From Streptomyces sp. NBC_01264 (lineage in GTDB: Bacteria > Actinomycetota > Actinomycetes > Streptomycetales > Streptomycetaceae): a stretch of 64,000 nucleotides of DNA. The stretch lies in contig NZ_JAPEOX010000001.1 of the NCBI RefSeq assembly GCF_026340675.1, forward strand, positions 186,001 to 250,000. The letters are read 5' to 3'. Numbering within the stretch: the first letter of the stretch is position 1; each line of letters begins with the position of its first letter. Under the pieces are notes generated by a model, which saw only the letters and a program-made list of their open reading frames with translations, was not told the origin of the DNA and did no database searches. Of the stretch, positions 51,549 to 60,783 are shown piece by piece. Position numbers and translations under genes: made by a program.

Positions 51549-52475
51549 CTAGAACGGGGCGGGTGCGTGCTGCCCCTCGGCTGCCTCGACTGCTGCAACG
51601 GCTGCTCGCGCGGCGGCTTCCCACTCCGCCACGACCCGGGCCCTGACCCTCTCTGCCTCAGCGCGGCACCGGAAGCAGAGTCCCAGGGTGACGATCTGCC
51701 GCCCGCACGGTTCTGCCGCACCGTCAACTCCGGGGCAGGTGCCCTCCGGGGTCGGCGGTGCTTCCACCGCCGCGTGGTGCACCGCCAGGGCGCAGGGCTC
51801 GCACATCCTGCCGTGGCGCAGTCGGTGACCGCACGTTCCCTCGCAGCGAGGCCACCCCGCGCACTCCGCGCACAGCTCCTCGCCGTCCTCCGGCGGCCGG
51901 CCGCAATCGGAGCACTCGTACCCCGTTCGGTGGGCAGTCGCCTCGGCGACCGTCCGACCCGCTACCCCGGTACTGGAGTGATCCACCGGATTGTCAGCCG
52001 GCCCACCCTGCGCCGGTACCCAAGAGGCGGTCGGGGAGGGAACGGGTCCGCGCGCAGCCTCGCGCAGCCGTGCGGAGACGATCGCGCCGACCGTACGGGT
52101 CAGCGGTACGGGCAGGTCGCGCCCCGTGATCACCTGCCGGATGCTCGCGGCCTTCCAACCGGCCTCCAGCATCCCCGTCACCATCAGGCCCTGATCCGCC
52201 AGGGTCTGACCCGTCAATAGGTACTCCGGGTGCCACGCGCCGATCTCCGTCAGCAGCAGCACCCCAGGGCTCCCCACCACCGGCCCGCAGTCAGCAACAC
52301 CACCCGGGCCCCGAGCAGCCTCGGCTGCTGCTGCGCTGTTGTCATTCAGCGGCGCGGCGTAAGCCGCTGCCGCTCCCCCGGCCGGCTGCGCCTGGTCCTG
52401 GTCCTCAACCACAACTCCGCCGCCGCCGTCCGTCCCTCCATCCGTGTTCGCGCGCACGCCTCCACCTACAGACAC
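51549..52475 (-). CDS. Zinc-ribbon protein resembling the C-terminus of plasmid replication/HTH proteins
   Basis: The 308-residue frame starts at a GTG. The first 70 residues are Gly/Ala-rich and degenerate. Then comes EYLLTGQTLADQGLMVTGML and ASIRQVITGRDLPVPLTRTV, a pattern I know from the C-terminal half of large winged-helix proteins on Streptomyces plasmids and integrative elements. The rest holds three or four cysteine pairs (CSDCGRPP, CAECAGWPRCEG, CEPCAL, CFRCRAEAER), probably zinc ribbons. The N-terminal DNA-binding part is absent, so the gene may be 5'-truncated. It precedes tpg in the same direction, 136 bp away. Confidence 0.5.
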   Translation of the reverse strand: MSVGGGVRANTDGGTDGGGGVVVEDQDQAQPAGGAAAAYAAPLNDNSAAAAEAARGPGGVADCGPVVGSPGVLLLTEIGAWHPEYLLTGQTLADQGLMVTGMLEAGWKAASIRQVITGRDLPVPLTRTVGAIVSARLREAARGPVPSPTASWVPAQGGPADNPVDHSSTGVAGRTVAEATAHRTGYECSDCGRPPEDGEELCAECAGWPRCEGTCGHRLRHGRMCEPCALAVHHAAVEAPPTPEGTCPGVDGAAEPCGRQIVTLGLCFRCRAEAERVRARVVAEWEAAARAAVAAVEAAEGQHAPAPF

Positions 52476-52531
52476 GGACGGACGGACGGACGGAGGTGCT
52501 GTCGGGTTCTAGAGAGGGGTTCTGGACCTTA

Positions 52532-53698
52532 CTGACTTCGGCTTTTCAGGGTGAGGGTGGTGCGTCGAGGGTCAGGCCGGTGCCGGCTATGAAGCCGTCG
52601 AGGGTGTGGGGCCGGTATTGAAGGCGTTTGAGGCGGTTGCGGACGAGGGCTTCGAGGCGGTCGAGGGCCATGACGGCGAGGTTGGCGAGGCTGCGTTTGA
52701 CGTGGGCCCATACCCACTCGACTGGGTTGAGTTCGGGTGAGTAGGCGGGCAACAGGAACACGGTCAGCCATTCACGCTCGGCGACGAAGTCGCGCATCCT
52801 GCGGGAGACGTGGGTGTTCAGCCGGTCCCAGACCAGCACGATCGGTGCCCTGACCAGCTGGTGGACTCCGTCGACGAGCGCGATGAAGTCCCGCTCGCTC
52901 ATGCTGCGACGTGTTCCCTTGCCCGCGGGATGGGTCCGTAGGCGGTGACACAGCCGGGTCCTCGAGCCTGGCCGCATCGCGATCAGCCCGGCCACCGACA
53001 GCCGTCCCGACCGCCGGCCGCTGATGGTGACGACCGGAGTCACTCCTCGCCGGCCCCAGGTACGCCCCCGGGGCGGCCTGCGGGTGAACCCGGCTTCGTC
53101 TTCGAAGCAGACGTAGCCCCCGCAGGCCGCCCTCGCCCTTTTACCTCCGGCCAGGTCGCCTCCCGCCACATACTCACGGCCTGCTCATCGCGTTCGGCGA
53201 CCCGCCGGGCGGGGACCTGCGGGCTGAAGCCGAGCCGGTGCATCAACCGGGTAGCGCCCGAGACGCTGTAGGTGACGTGGAACTTCCGGCCGATCAGCGT
53301 GGCCACCCTCGACGCGGTCCACACCTGGTCCTCCACCCAGCCATGAGCGGCCGGGCCCTGCTCCAGATACGCGGCCAGCTTCTCCAGACACCGCGGGGAC
53401 AGACGGCACCGTGGACCGCTCGGACCGCGGGAGGCCAGAGCCTGAACACCACCATCCCGCCACAACTGATGCCATTGATAAGCCGACTTCACGCTCACCC
53501 GAAGCCGCCGTGCGACCTCCGACGGATTGATCTTCTGCTCGAACAGCTCAGCCGCCTGCATACGAACCGTCTCCCGGCGCCGACGTCCCGCAGGAGTCAG
53601 CCCGCCCCCATCCGCATATTTCACACACCACGGATACAGCCACCCACCCAGACCCATCAGGGACTTCGCAAACATTCACCCCAAAGAGCTGAAGTCAG
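52532..53698 (-). mobile_element. IS630-family element, copy 3, with TA target duplication
   Basis: Inverted ends CTGACTTCGGCTTTT (left) and CTGACTTCAGCTCTTT (right, inverted) are flanked by TA at 52530-52531 and 53699-53700. Confidence 0.88.
52546..53624 (-). CDS. IS630-family transposase, two frames joined by a -1 shift
   Basis: The GTG at 53622-53624 begins MKYADGGGLTPAGRRRRETV. Frame 1 carries the HTH (EVARRLRVSVKSAYQWHQLW) and runs to MWREATWPEV. At GTAAAAGGGCG (near 53125) a -1 slip leads to KRARAACGGYVCFEDEAGFT, the first DDE aspartate/glutamate region, then VLVWDRLNTHVSRRMRDFVA and LPAYSPELNPVEWVWAHVKR. A-run slippage is the normal way this IS group makes its transposase, so I treat it as one gene, possibly active. 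Confidence 0.85.
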
Positions 53699-53963
53699 TA
53701 TAGCCGAGTTGGGATTCACGGCCGAGATCGCGCGTAAGGGCGTGCCAGCCCCGATCCAAGCCGGCAAGCGCTGGGTGGTCGAGCGCACGCACTCGTGGAT
53801 GAACGACTACGGCAAGCTGCGGCGCTGCACAGAGAAGAGCGGCAGCATCGTGGACTTCTACCTGTACCTGGCCGCCGCCCTCGTCACGCTCCGCATGCTC
53901 ATCCGTCGAGCAACGAGCCGCTACCGCTGGGCCGACCGCCCCACCACCCGACGCCTCAAGTGA
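53699..53963 (+). pseudogene. IS5-like transposase, C-terminal fragment
   Basis: The frame starts inside the protein at AELGFTAEIARKGVPAPIQA, goes on GKRWVVERTHSWMNDYGKLR and ends IRRATSRYRWADRPTTRRLK. It is the last third of an IS5-type DDE transposase of a different subgroup from the three IS427-like copies. The 5' part was replaced by the IS630 copy. Confidence 0.8.
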
Positions 53964-53974
53964 TCCATTTGCCG

Positions 53975-55357
53975 GTCGGTCTAAATCGAACGGTGTTTCT
54001 GGGGTTGTTGGGGGTTCAGCGGCGGCCGGCGGAGAGCCGGCCGTCGAAGGTGATCTCGAAGGCGTTGAGAGCGGCCTTCCGTCGCTGTGACCAGCGTTTG
54101 CGGCCCTGCCCGGTCGGGTCAAGGCTCATGATGGCCATGTAGACGCACTTGATCGCGGCCTGCTCGTTCGGGAAATGTCCGCGAGCCCTCACGGCCTTGC
54201 GGATCCGGGCGTTCACGCTCTCAATGGCGTTCGTGGTGCAGACAACTCGCCGTATCTCGGTGTCGAACTGCAGGAAGGGAACGAACTCGGCCCACGCGTT
54301 CTCCCACAGCCTCACGATCGCCGGATACTTCTTGCCCCCGGCGTCACAGAACTCCAGGAACCGTTCCTCCGCGACGTCCTGCGTGGGTGCTGTGTAGACG
54401 GGCTTCAGCGCCCGCGCGATCTTGTCCCAGTCCTGGCGGGCCGCATAGCGGAACGACGCCCTGATCAAGTGAACGACGCAGGTCTGTGTGATCGCCTGGG
54501 GCCAGACCGTCTCGATCGCATCCGGCAGGCCCTTGAGCCCGTCACAGACGACCATGCAGACGTCTTCCGTTCCGCGATTCTTGATCTCGGTCAGCACCTA
54601 AAGCCAGTACTTGGCGCCCTCACCGCCGTCGCCGGCCCACCATCCGAGGATCTCGCGGGTGCCCTCGACGGTGACCGCGAGCACTACGTAGATCGGACGG
54701 TTGGCGACCTTGCCGTCTCGCAGCTTCACGTGCACGCAGTCGATGAACAAGACCGGGTAGACCGCCCCGAGTCCAGAGGCCGGTTCTGCCATTCCTGCAT
54801 GCCCTCGAGCACCTTGTCGGTGATCGTGGAGATGGTGGTCTTGGAAACCTCGGCGCCGTAGACCTCGGCCAGGTGGGCGGAGATCTCGCCGTGGGTCAGG
54901 CCGCGGGCGGAGAGCGACAGCACCATCTCATCGACACCGCTCAGCCGGCGCTGCCGCTTCTTGACGATCTGCGGCTCGAACGAGCCCTCCCCGTCACGGG
55001 GAACTTCATTCTCGACCGGGCCGACCTCCGTCGTCACGGTCTTGGCTCGGGTGCCGTTGCGGGGTGTTGCCCGAGGTCGCCTTCTCGTGCTTCTCATGCC
55101 CGAGGGGGTCGGTGATCTCGCCCTCGAGGGCGGACTCAAGGATCCTCTTCGTCAGCTGCTGGAGCAGTCCGCCCTCGCCGGTGAGCTTGATCCCGCCGGC
55201 CTGGGCCCGGTCGACCAGCTGGCTGATCAACTGGTCATCCAGAGCGTCCGGCACCAGCCCCGCTGGCTCCGCTTCTTCCACGGCCTCAGCCGACACGGTC
55301 ACGTCAATCATCAGGTGTCACTTCACGTTCAAGATCCACCGTTGACCGTACAGACCC
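53975..55357 (-). mobile_element. IS256-family element, copy 2, inside an IS6-type element
   Basis: The right end (GGGTCTGTACGGTCAACGGT, inverted, near 55355) abuts the IS6 transposase at its TACCCGGT codon. The left end near 53975-53998 (GGTCTAAATCGAACGGTGTT) partly matches it. The 5' part of the host IS6 element is not found on the other side. Confidence 0.75.
54016..55311 (-). pseudogene. IS256-family transposase, two frameshifts and one amber stop
   Basis: The start is MIDVTVSAEAVEEAEPAGLV, with QLVDRAQAGGIKLTGEGGLL. A frame change near 55060 leads to RNGTRAKTVTTEVGPVENEV and GVDEMVLSLSARGLTHGEIS; a second near 54770 leads to VYPVLFIDCVHVKLRDGKVA. A TAG at 54598-54600 then cuts the frame after WWAGDGGEGAKYWL. 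The rest (LTEIKNRGTEDVCMVVCDGL, TNAIESVNARIRKAVRARGH) is well kept. At least three hits make it inactive. Confidence 0.88.
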
Positions 55358-55358
55358 C

Positions 55359-56107
55359 TACCCGGTAGAGATCATTTCGCACTGCGTGTGGCTGTACTTC
55401 CGCTTCCCCCTCTCCTTGCGCGAGGTCGAGGAGATGATGCTCGAGCGCGGGGTGATCGTCTCCTACGAGACCATCCGCCGCTGGTGTCGGAAGTTCGGTC
55501 AGACCTATGCCGATGCCTTGCGCCGCAGGCGTCCGCGGCCCGGTGACAAGTGGCACCTCGACGAGGTCTTCATCAAGATCGGCGGGGTGCACAAGTACCT
55601 GTGGCGGGCTGTCGACCAGGACGGCAACGTCCTCGACATCCTGGTCCAGAACCGGCGAGACAATGCTGCGGCCAGGCGTTTCTTCCGGAGACTCCTCACC
55701 ACCACCGGGCAGGTGCCCCGGGTGATCGTCACCGACAAGCTCGCCTCGTACGGGGCGGCGCATCGGGAAGTGATGCCGTCGTGGAGGACCGTGCACACAA
55801 GGGGTTGAACAACCGGGCCGAGAACTCACACCAGCCCACCCGGCAACGCGAACGCGCGATGAAAGGATTCCGCAGCCCCGGCTCCGCGCAGCGGTTCTTG
55901 TCCGCGTTCACCGGGATCTCACCCCACTTCCGAACCGGACGCCACCTCATCACCGCCGGCCGCCACCGCCTCGAAATGACCGTCCGCTTCACCATCTGGG
56001 ACCAGATCACCGGCGTCGCCGCCATGCCCTTCGCGGCCTGAGCAACCAGCCGCCGAAGGCCCCCCCCCTACCCTCCTGCAGTCACACTCCGACAAGGTGA
56101 CAGTGCC
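55359..56107 (+). mobile_element. IS6-type element missing its 5' end
   Basis: The body runs from the IS256 junction to the right inverted end CCGACAAGGTGACAGTGCC (56089-56107). A second similar end (TCGACAACGTGACAACGCC) stands at 56139-56157, so two IS6-type right ends lie in tandem. A C9 tract precedes the first (about 56060). Confidence 0.85.
55365..56041 (+). pseudogene. IS6-family (IS26-like) transposase with frameshift
   Basis: This is the longest IS6-type frame of the window: VEIISHCVWLYFRFPLSLRE, IVSYETIRRWCRKFGQTYAD, the DDE core KWHLDEVFIKIGGVHKYLWR and RVIVTDKLASYGAAHREVMP. Near 55782 one G is missing; adding it gives MPSVEDRAHKGLNNRAENSH with the catalytic glutamate, and AMKGFRSPGSAQRFLSAFTG. 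The N-terminal 15 or so residues are lost to the IS256 insertion. Confidence 0.88.
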
Positions 56108-56192
56108 ACCATCGACGAGCACCGCTGAAGAATCGATGTCGACAACGTGACAACGCCCGTTTGCGGTCGTAGGAAAGAGGCTCAGTTCCGTC

Positions 56193-57155
56193 TCAAGATT
56201 GCGCAGGGGAGATCTGCGGGGTGCCGCTGTAGCGATACGACGCGGGGGCGCTGGCCTTCATTTTCGACTGACCGATCGGAGTGAAGTTCACGGCTACATC
56301 GACTTGCGTTCCATGGGTTGCGGTAAATGTCGCCGTTTCGTCGAAGTGGACTTTCTTGTTTACTGAGTCAAGCGTGATACTTTCCGGCAGTGGAGGGGCG
56401 CCCACCTTCTTCAGAGGCGGATTGCCCCCACCAGCAGCAGGGTGATTTGCCCAATAAATATCCGGCCCGAGGACGTTGTACAGAGAGTCGTCAAATGTGA
56501 GCGGGAGGAATCCAATCATTATCCTTACACGGCTTACACCTCCGAGTTCGGCGCGGAGGGTCAGATTTCCACTACTTGTCACTCTCTGGAGTCTAGCCGT
56601 GACTGTGGCTTGGGTGTGTGCCGGGACCTTGATGTTCTGTGCAGGAAGCGTATAGATTTCAGCTTCTGTCGAGGTCTGCATGGTGGTGTCACTGTAAGTG
56701 ATCGCCTGATGGAACTCGGCCTCACCTTTCACCAGGAAATTGAATCCGGCGGTCACTTTTACGCCGGTTTCAATGCCGCGAGTTACCGAGGTGCTCAGAG
56801 AATTCGTGATCGTTTTGGCAAACGACTGCGACCTGAGCGTCTGTTCCATGTCGCCGTTGTTCGTCAGTGTTGCCGTACCGAAGAACAGTGTGTCACCCAG
56901 CGTCGCAACTGTTTCCCCGACCTGCTTTACGGTGGGATTTGTGACAGTGATATCGCTGTTGTTTACGGACAATGTCACACCCCTCGGGATGGGGGAGAAT
57001 ACAGTAAAGTATGGGGCCTGCTCTGTTGTCACCTGGTTCAGCTGAACCATTCCCTGATCGGCGTAAGCCGATGGAGCCATCAAACCGGCTACAAGCAGCC
57101 CGGAAAACCCAAGCGTTCCAATAGTCCGAGAAGTGAACCGAGACGTTTTGGGCAT
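56193..57155 (-). CDS. Secreted ETX/MTX2-family beta-pore-forming toxin
   Basis: ATG at 57153-57155 with TTGGAGAAAA upstream. The 320-residue protein has a signal peptide (residues 1-33, GLLVAGLMAPSAYA then DQG) and an aerolysin-like ETX/MTX2 core: TATLTNNGDMEQTLRSQSFA, KTITNSLSTSVTRGIETGVK, VTAGFNFLVKGEAEFHQAIT and EIYTLPAQNIKVPAHTQATV. The alternating Ser/Thr strands with the TTMQTSTEAE stretch are those that form the beta-barrel in epsilon toxin and Mtx2. Base composition is near 50% GC, far below this genome. It lies alone between an IS6-type end (36 bp after its stop) and an IS630 element, so it looks like transferred cargo. Target cells are unknown; insects, nematodes or other eukaryotes would fit the family. 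Confidence 0.87.
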   Translation of the reverse strand: MPKTSRFTSRTIGTLGFSGLLVAGLMAPSAYADQGMVQLNQVTTEQAPYFTVFSPIPRGVTLSVNNSDITVTNPTVKQVGETVATLGDTLFFGTATLTNNGDMEQTLRSQSFAKTITNSLSTSVTRGIETGVKVTAGFNFLVKGEAEFHQAITYSDTTMQTSTEAEIYTLPAQNIKVPAHTQATVTARLQRVTSSGNLTLRAELGGVSRVRIMIGFLPLTFDDSLYNVLGPDIYWANHPAAGGGNPPLKKVGAPPLPESITLDSVNKKVHFDETATFTATHGTQVDVAVNFTPIGQSKMKASAPASYRYSGTPQISPAQS

Positions 57156-57333
57156 TAGTTTTCTCCAACCACCTTGAGACGCGACACGTCACAGCGTCAC
57201 GCACTGCGGGGGATGGAACAGGACGCACACTTCAACGAGTCGACACCTACTGTCACGCTCTTCAGCGCGAACGACTCGAAACTCAGACTGTCGCGCTCAC
57301 GCCCCGCTGGGAACGGCCGACAGGACAGCCCTA

Positions 57334-58504
57334 GTGTCTCGTGATCCTGTTCATGTCAGTTCGAGTTGTTATTGACAAGTTTCTTCACGTTGGTCGCGAC
57401 GAGTCTGACCTTCGCAAGGATCTCGCCGGCAGTCGCGGTCCAGGTGAACGGCTTCGCCGTCGCGTTCCAGGAGCTGATGTAGTCACGGATCTGCGCGATC
57501 AGGACGTTGACGCTGGAGAACGTGCCGCGTCGGATGGACTGCCGGGTCAGGATTCCGAACCAGATCTCGATCTGGTTCAGCCACGAGGAGCCGACGGGGG
57601 TGAAATGGAAGTGGACGTGCGGGTTCTTGGCCAGCCACTCCTTGACCTCCGGGGTGGTGTGCGTGGAGAGGTTGTCCAGGACGACGTGGATGTCCTGCCC
57701 GGCGTGCGGCTTCACCGCCTTCTTCAGGAAGGCCAGGAAATCCCTGCCGTTCCGGGTCGGCTTGCACTCGCCAAGTACTTCGCCGGTGATCACGTTCAGG
57801 GCGGCGAACAGATTCGTGGTGCCGTGCCGGACGTAGTCGGCGGTGCGCTTCTCGCTCGCCGCGAAGACGACCGGCAGCACCGGCTGGGTCCGGTCCAGCG
57901 CCTGGATCTGCGTCTTCTCGTCGATCGAGAGGACCACCGCGCCGCCCGGCGGGGCCAGATACAGGCCGATCACATCGGCCACTTTCGCCGCGAACGCGGG
58001 GTCTTTCGAAAGCTTGAAGGTGCCGGAGCGGTGCGGCTTCAGGTTCTCCTCCCGCCAGATCCGCGCGATGTAGTGCCAAGACACGGTGATGTTCTCGGTC
58101 CGCCTCAGGTACTTCGCCAACTCGCGCGTGGACCAGTGCGAAAGGCCGGTGCCGTCCGGCGGCGTCATGCGCGTCAGCGCGATCACGCGGGCCCGCACCC
58201 GCGCCGGCACTTGCTCCCGGGCTCCGCCGGGCCGGTCGCCTTCCAGCCCGGCCAGTCCGAGCTCGGCATAACGCCGCTTCCAGCGGTCCACCGTCGGCAG
58301 CGATACGCCAAGCAGTTCAGCAATGTCCTTGCGGCGACGGCCTTCGCTCGACCACAGCACGATCCGGCCCCGCGTCGCTATGTCGGCGGGTACATCCCGG
58401 CTGTTCACCAACTCCCGCAACACGGCGGCCTGTTCTACGGAGAGCTCCACACCAAGCAACCCTGCCACACAAGATCAAGTAACGCCGACGGAATCACGAG
58501 ACAC
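57334..58504 (-). mobile_element. IS630-family element, copy 1, with TA target duplication
   Basis: Ends GTGTCTCGTGAT are inverted at both sides, flanked by TA at 57332-57333 and 58505-58506. The last base and the TA form part of the CTAG used by the next element. Confidence 0.9.
57356..58468 (-). CDS. IS630-family transposase
   Basis: A GTG near the right end of the element starts a 370-residue protein: a helix-turn-helix (IAELLGVSLPTVDRWKRRYA), LSHWSTRELAKYLRRTENIT, the DDE core VVLSIDEKTQIQALDRTQPV, HVVLDNLSTHTTPEVKEWLA and FTPVGSSWLNQIEIWFGILT with the glutamate. No break is seen, and both ends are intact, so it is probably active. Confidence 0.93.
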   Translation of the reverse strand: MAGLLGVELSVEQAAVLRELVNSRDVPADIATRGRIVLWSSEGRRRKDIAELLGVSLPTVDRWKRRYAELGLAGLEGDRPGGAREQVPARVRARVIALTRMTPPDGTGLSHWSTRELAKYLRRTENITVSWHYIARIWREENLKPHRSGTFKLSKDPAFAAKVADVIGLYLAPPGGAVVLSIDEKTQIQALDRTQPVLPVVFAASEKRTADYVRHGTTNLFAALNVITGEVLGECKPTRNGRDFLAFLKKAVKPHAGQDIHVVLDNLSTHTTPEVKEWLAKNPHVHFHFTPVGSSWLNQIEIWFGILTRQSIRRGTFSSVNVLIAQIRDYISSWNATAKPFTWTATAGEILAKVRLVATNVKKLVNNNSN

Positions 58505-58603
58505 TAGGGCGTGTCCGCAATGTCAGTTGGGGAGCCATAGCCGTAGGCAGGCAAGGGTGACCAGGGCTTTGTAGTGGCGGGCTCGTTTGTCGTAGCGGGT
58601 GGC

Positions 58604-59979
58604 CAGGGCTTGATCAAGTTCCGTGGGTGTCCGGATCGTGGGTGATGCCCAGGATGCCGAGTGCTCGTTGCGGTTCGTGGCGGATGGCTCGGGTGGTCTT
58701 GGCGATGTTGGCGGCGCCGAGGGTTTTCAGGGCGCCGATGGCGAGGTTGCGGAGAGTTGCCATCGCGCGGGGTGCGGTTCGGGTGTGGACGGTGGAGGCG
58801 TCCTCGGCGAAAGTGACGTCCCTGGTGTGGTGCGAGGAGTTCTCGATGCCCCAGTGCCCGCGGATTGCGGCGGCCAGGTCGGCTGGGGTGGCTTGGTGGG
58901 CGTCGAGGCTGGTGACGGCGTAGACGCTCTCCCGGGTCTCGCGCTGGCCGGTCTGCTTGCAGCGCCGGTGGATGCGGATGGCCAGGCGGGCGTGGGGAAA
59001 AGCGATCCCGCCGAGTTGGTCGGGGACGGCGCAGGTCTTGACCGAGCGGGACTCGCGCCTGCCGTGCCCGGTGGCGGAGGCGGTGTGCTGGATGGAGATG
59101 TCCCGCCACGGCAGGGATGCGAGCTGGCGGTGAGCCGTCGGCTGGTTGGTCTTGATCACGGCGATGTAGTGGGCCTTCTTGGTCTCGACCAGCCAGGTGA
59201 TGTTCGCTCGGACCGAGTGGAGGGCGTCGAAGGTGACGACGGTGCCGGCCAGGTCCAGCGGTGTCAGAAGCGGTTGGAAGTGTGTGGTCTCGTTCGTCTT
59301 CGCGCCGACCTCCACCTGGGCGATGGTGACGACGGTGCCGTGTGTGACCGCGGAGAGCAGGTGTCGGCGCTTCGCGGTGAGACGGGCTGATCCCTTGAGT
59401 GCTTTGCCGTCGACAGCGATCACACGCAGCCGCTCCGACGCCGAGGGTGGTGTCCGGGTGGGCTCGGTGGCAGCACGGTGCCGGTCGGCCAGGTAGGCGC
59501 CCACCGCCCGGTCCAGCACATCGCCGTCGACAGCCCCCAGCACACGACCGATCGTGGCCGGCGACGGGGCGCGCCGCCATCCGAGCAGGTGACGGCGGAT
59601 ACCGATCACTGTCAGGAGTGTGTCCGAGGCGCGCTGGCCCCACTCGGCGAGCTCGTCGATGCTCCTGGCTCCCGAGACGACCGCGCAGGCACACACCAGC
59701 AGGACCGCGGTCAGTGAGTACCAGCGGCCCCGCAGTGAGCGCGGATCGGGCACTGCATCGAAGTAGGGGCGCAGATCAGCGACCCGGTCAGCGTCCAGCG
59801 GACCCAGCCTCACAAGCACAGCCGGGACGGGAGAAGATATGGCAGCAGGCACGGGCCACCTCATGATCAACGGGCGTAGACACCCAAATGATCACGAAGC
59901 CCGCGCCTGCTCCTCTAACCACCCCAACCCGCCACAACACCGACCGGCTCGCACGACCCCGGAACTTGCAACCGCCCTG
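58604..59979 (-). mobile_element. ISAs1-family element with 9-bp target duplication
   Basis: Ends CAGGGC....CAAGTTCCG are inverted at 58604 and 59979. GCGGGTGGC is repeated at 58595-58603 and 59980-59988 and occurs once in intact IS5 copies. Confidence 0.93.
58614..59870 (-). CDS. ISAs1-family transposase
   Basis: This 418-residue protein has the ISAs1 (H-repeat) pattern: LRPYFDAVPDPRSLRGRWYS, VIAVDGKALKGSARLTAKRR, FDALHSVRANITWLVETKKA, YIAVIKTNQPTAHRQLASLP and AIRGHWGIENSSHHTRDVTF with ED following. The start may be at this ATG or at a later one just before RLGPLDADRVADLRPY. It is complete and sits in a young-looking insertion, so it is probably active. Confidence 0.92.
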   Translation of the reverse strand: MIMRWPVPAAISSPVPAVLVRLGPLDADRVADLRPYFDAVPDPRSLRGRWYSLTAVLLVCACAVVSGARSIDELAEWGQRASDTLLTVIGIRRHLLGWRRAPSPATIGRVLGAVDGDVLDRAVGAYLADRHRAATEPTRTPPSASERLRVIAVDGKALKGSARLTAKRRHLLSAVTHGTVVTIAQVEVGAKTNETTHFQPLLTPLDLAGTVVTFDALHSVRANITWLVETKKAHYIAVIKTNQPTAHRQLASLPWRDISIQHTASATGHGRRESRSVKTCAVPDQLGGIAFPHARLAIRIHRRCKQTGQRETRESVYAVTSLDAHQATPADLAAAIRGHWGIENSSHHTRDVTFAEDASTVHTRTAPRAMATLRNLAIGALKTLGAANIAKTTRAIRHEPQRALGILGITHDPDTHGT

Positions 59980-60783
59980 GCGGGTGGCGAGGGCCTTGTT
60001 CTGCTTGAGCCGGTTGAAGCAGCGTTCGACGACGTTGCGGCGCCGGTAGACCGCACGGTCGAAACGGCACAGGCTCTCGCCGCGCCGCCTACGCCCGCTG
60101 ATCTGGTCGACGCGCTCGGGGATCGTGCAGGCGATGCCGCGTCGCCGCAGGTAGGAGCGGATCTTGCGGGACGAGTAGCCCTTGTCGCCGACCACCCGCT
60201 CCGGCCGGGTGCGGGGCCGGCCGGGCCCGCACCGTTTGATGCGGATGCGGGCCATGACCAGCTCGAACTGCGTGCAGTCGTTCACGTTCCCGCCGGTGAT
60301 CGTGAACGCGAGAGGCCGGCCCTGCCCGTCGCAGGAGAGGTGGATTTTCGTGCTCAGTCCGCCGCGGGAGCGTCCGAGTGCTTCGCCGGTCCAGGGCCCC
60401 CTTTTCGGGCCCCGGCTGCGTGCTGGTGAGCTCGCACGATCGTCGAGTCGACGCAGACGATCGTCCAGTCGACCTCGCCGATCGCATCCGCGTGCTGCTG
60501 GACGTGGGCCAGGAGCCGGTCCCAGGTTCCGTCGGCTGACCAGCGGCGGAACCGTTCATAGACCGTCTTCCACGGCCCATACCGCTCCGGCAGATCCCGC
60601 CAGGCCGCACCCGTGGACAGCTTCCACAGGATCCCGTTGAGGACCTGACGCCGGTCTCGCACCGGACGACCCATCCGGGGCGGAGCCAGCAACGGCCCGA
60701 TGACATCCCAGGCCTGATCAGTCAGTTCATGACCTCGCACCACGAACGGAGTAACGACCGATCGACATTGCGGACACGCCCTA

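Larger units (their letters stand above)
58510..60740 (-). pseudogene. IS5-family transposase split by ISAs1
   Basis: OrfA (60354-60740) begins RGHELTDQAWDVIGPLLAPP and ends HSDAPAAD, with WTIVCVDSTIVRAHQHAAGA. OrfB goes on in the second frame (VVGDKGYSSRKIRSYLRRRG, VERCFNRLKQNKALATR) to 59980, is cut, and resumes at 58603 as LATRYDKRARHYKALVTLAC and LRLWLPN. Precise excision would restore a complete gene. Confidence 0.9.
58508..60780 (-). mobile_element. IS5-family (IS427-like) element carrying a nested ISAs1 element
   Basis: Ends GGCGTGTCCGCAATGTC are inverted at both sides, flanked by CTAG at 58504-58507 and 60781-60784. Removing the ISAs1 element and one 9-bp repeat leaves about 888 bp, a full IS5 length. 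Confidence 0.93.
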
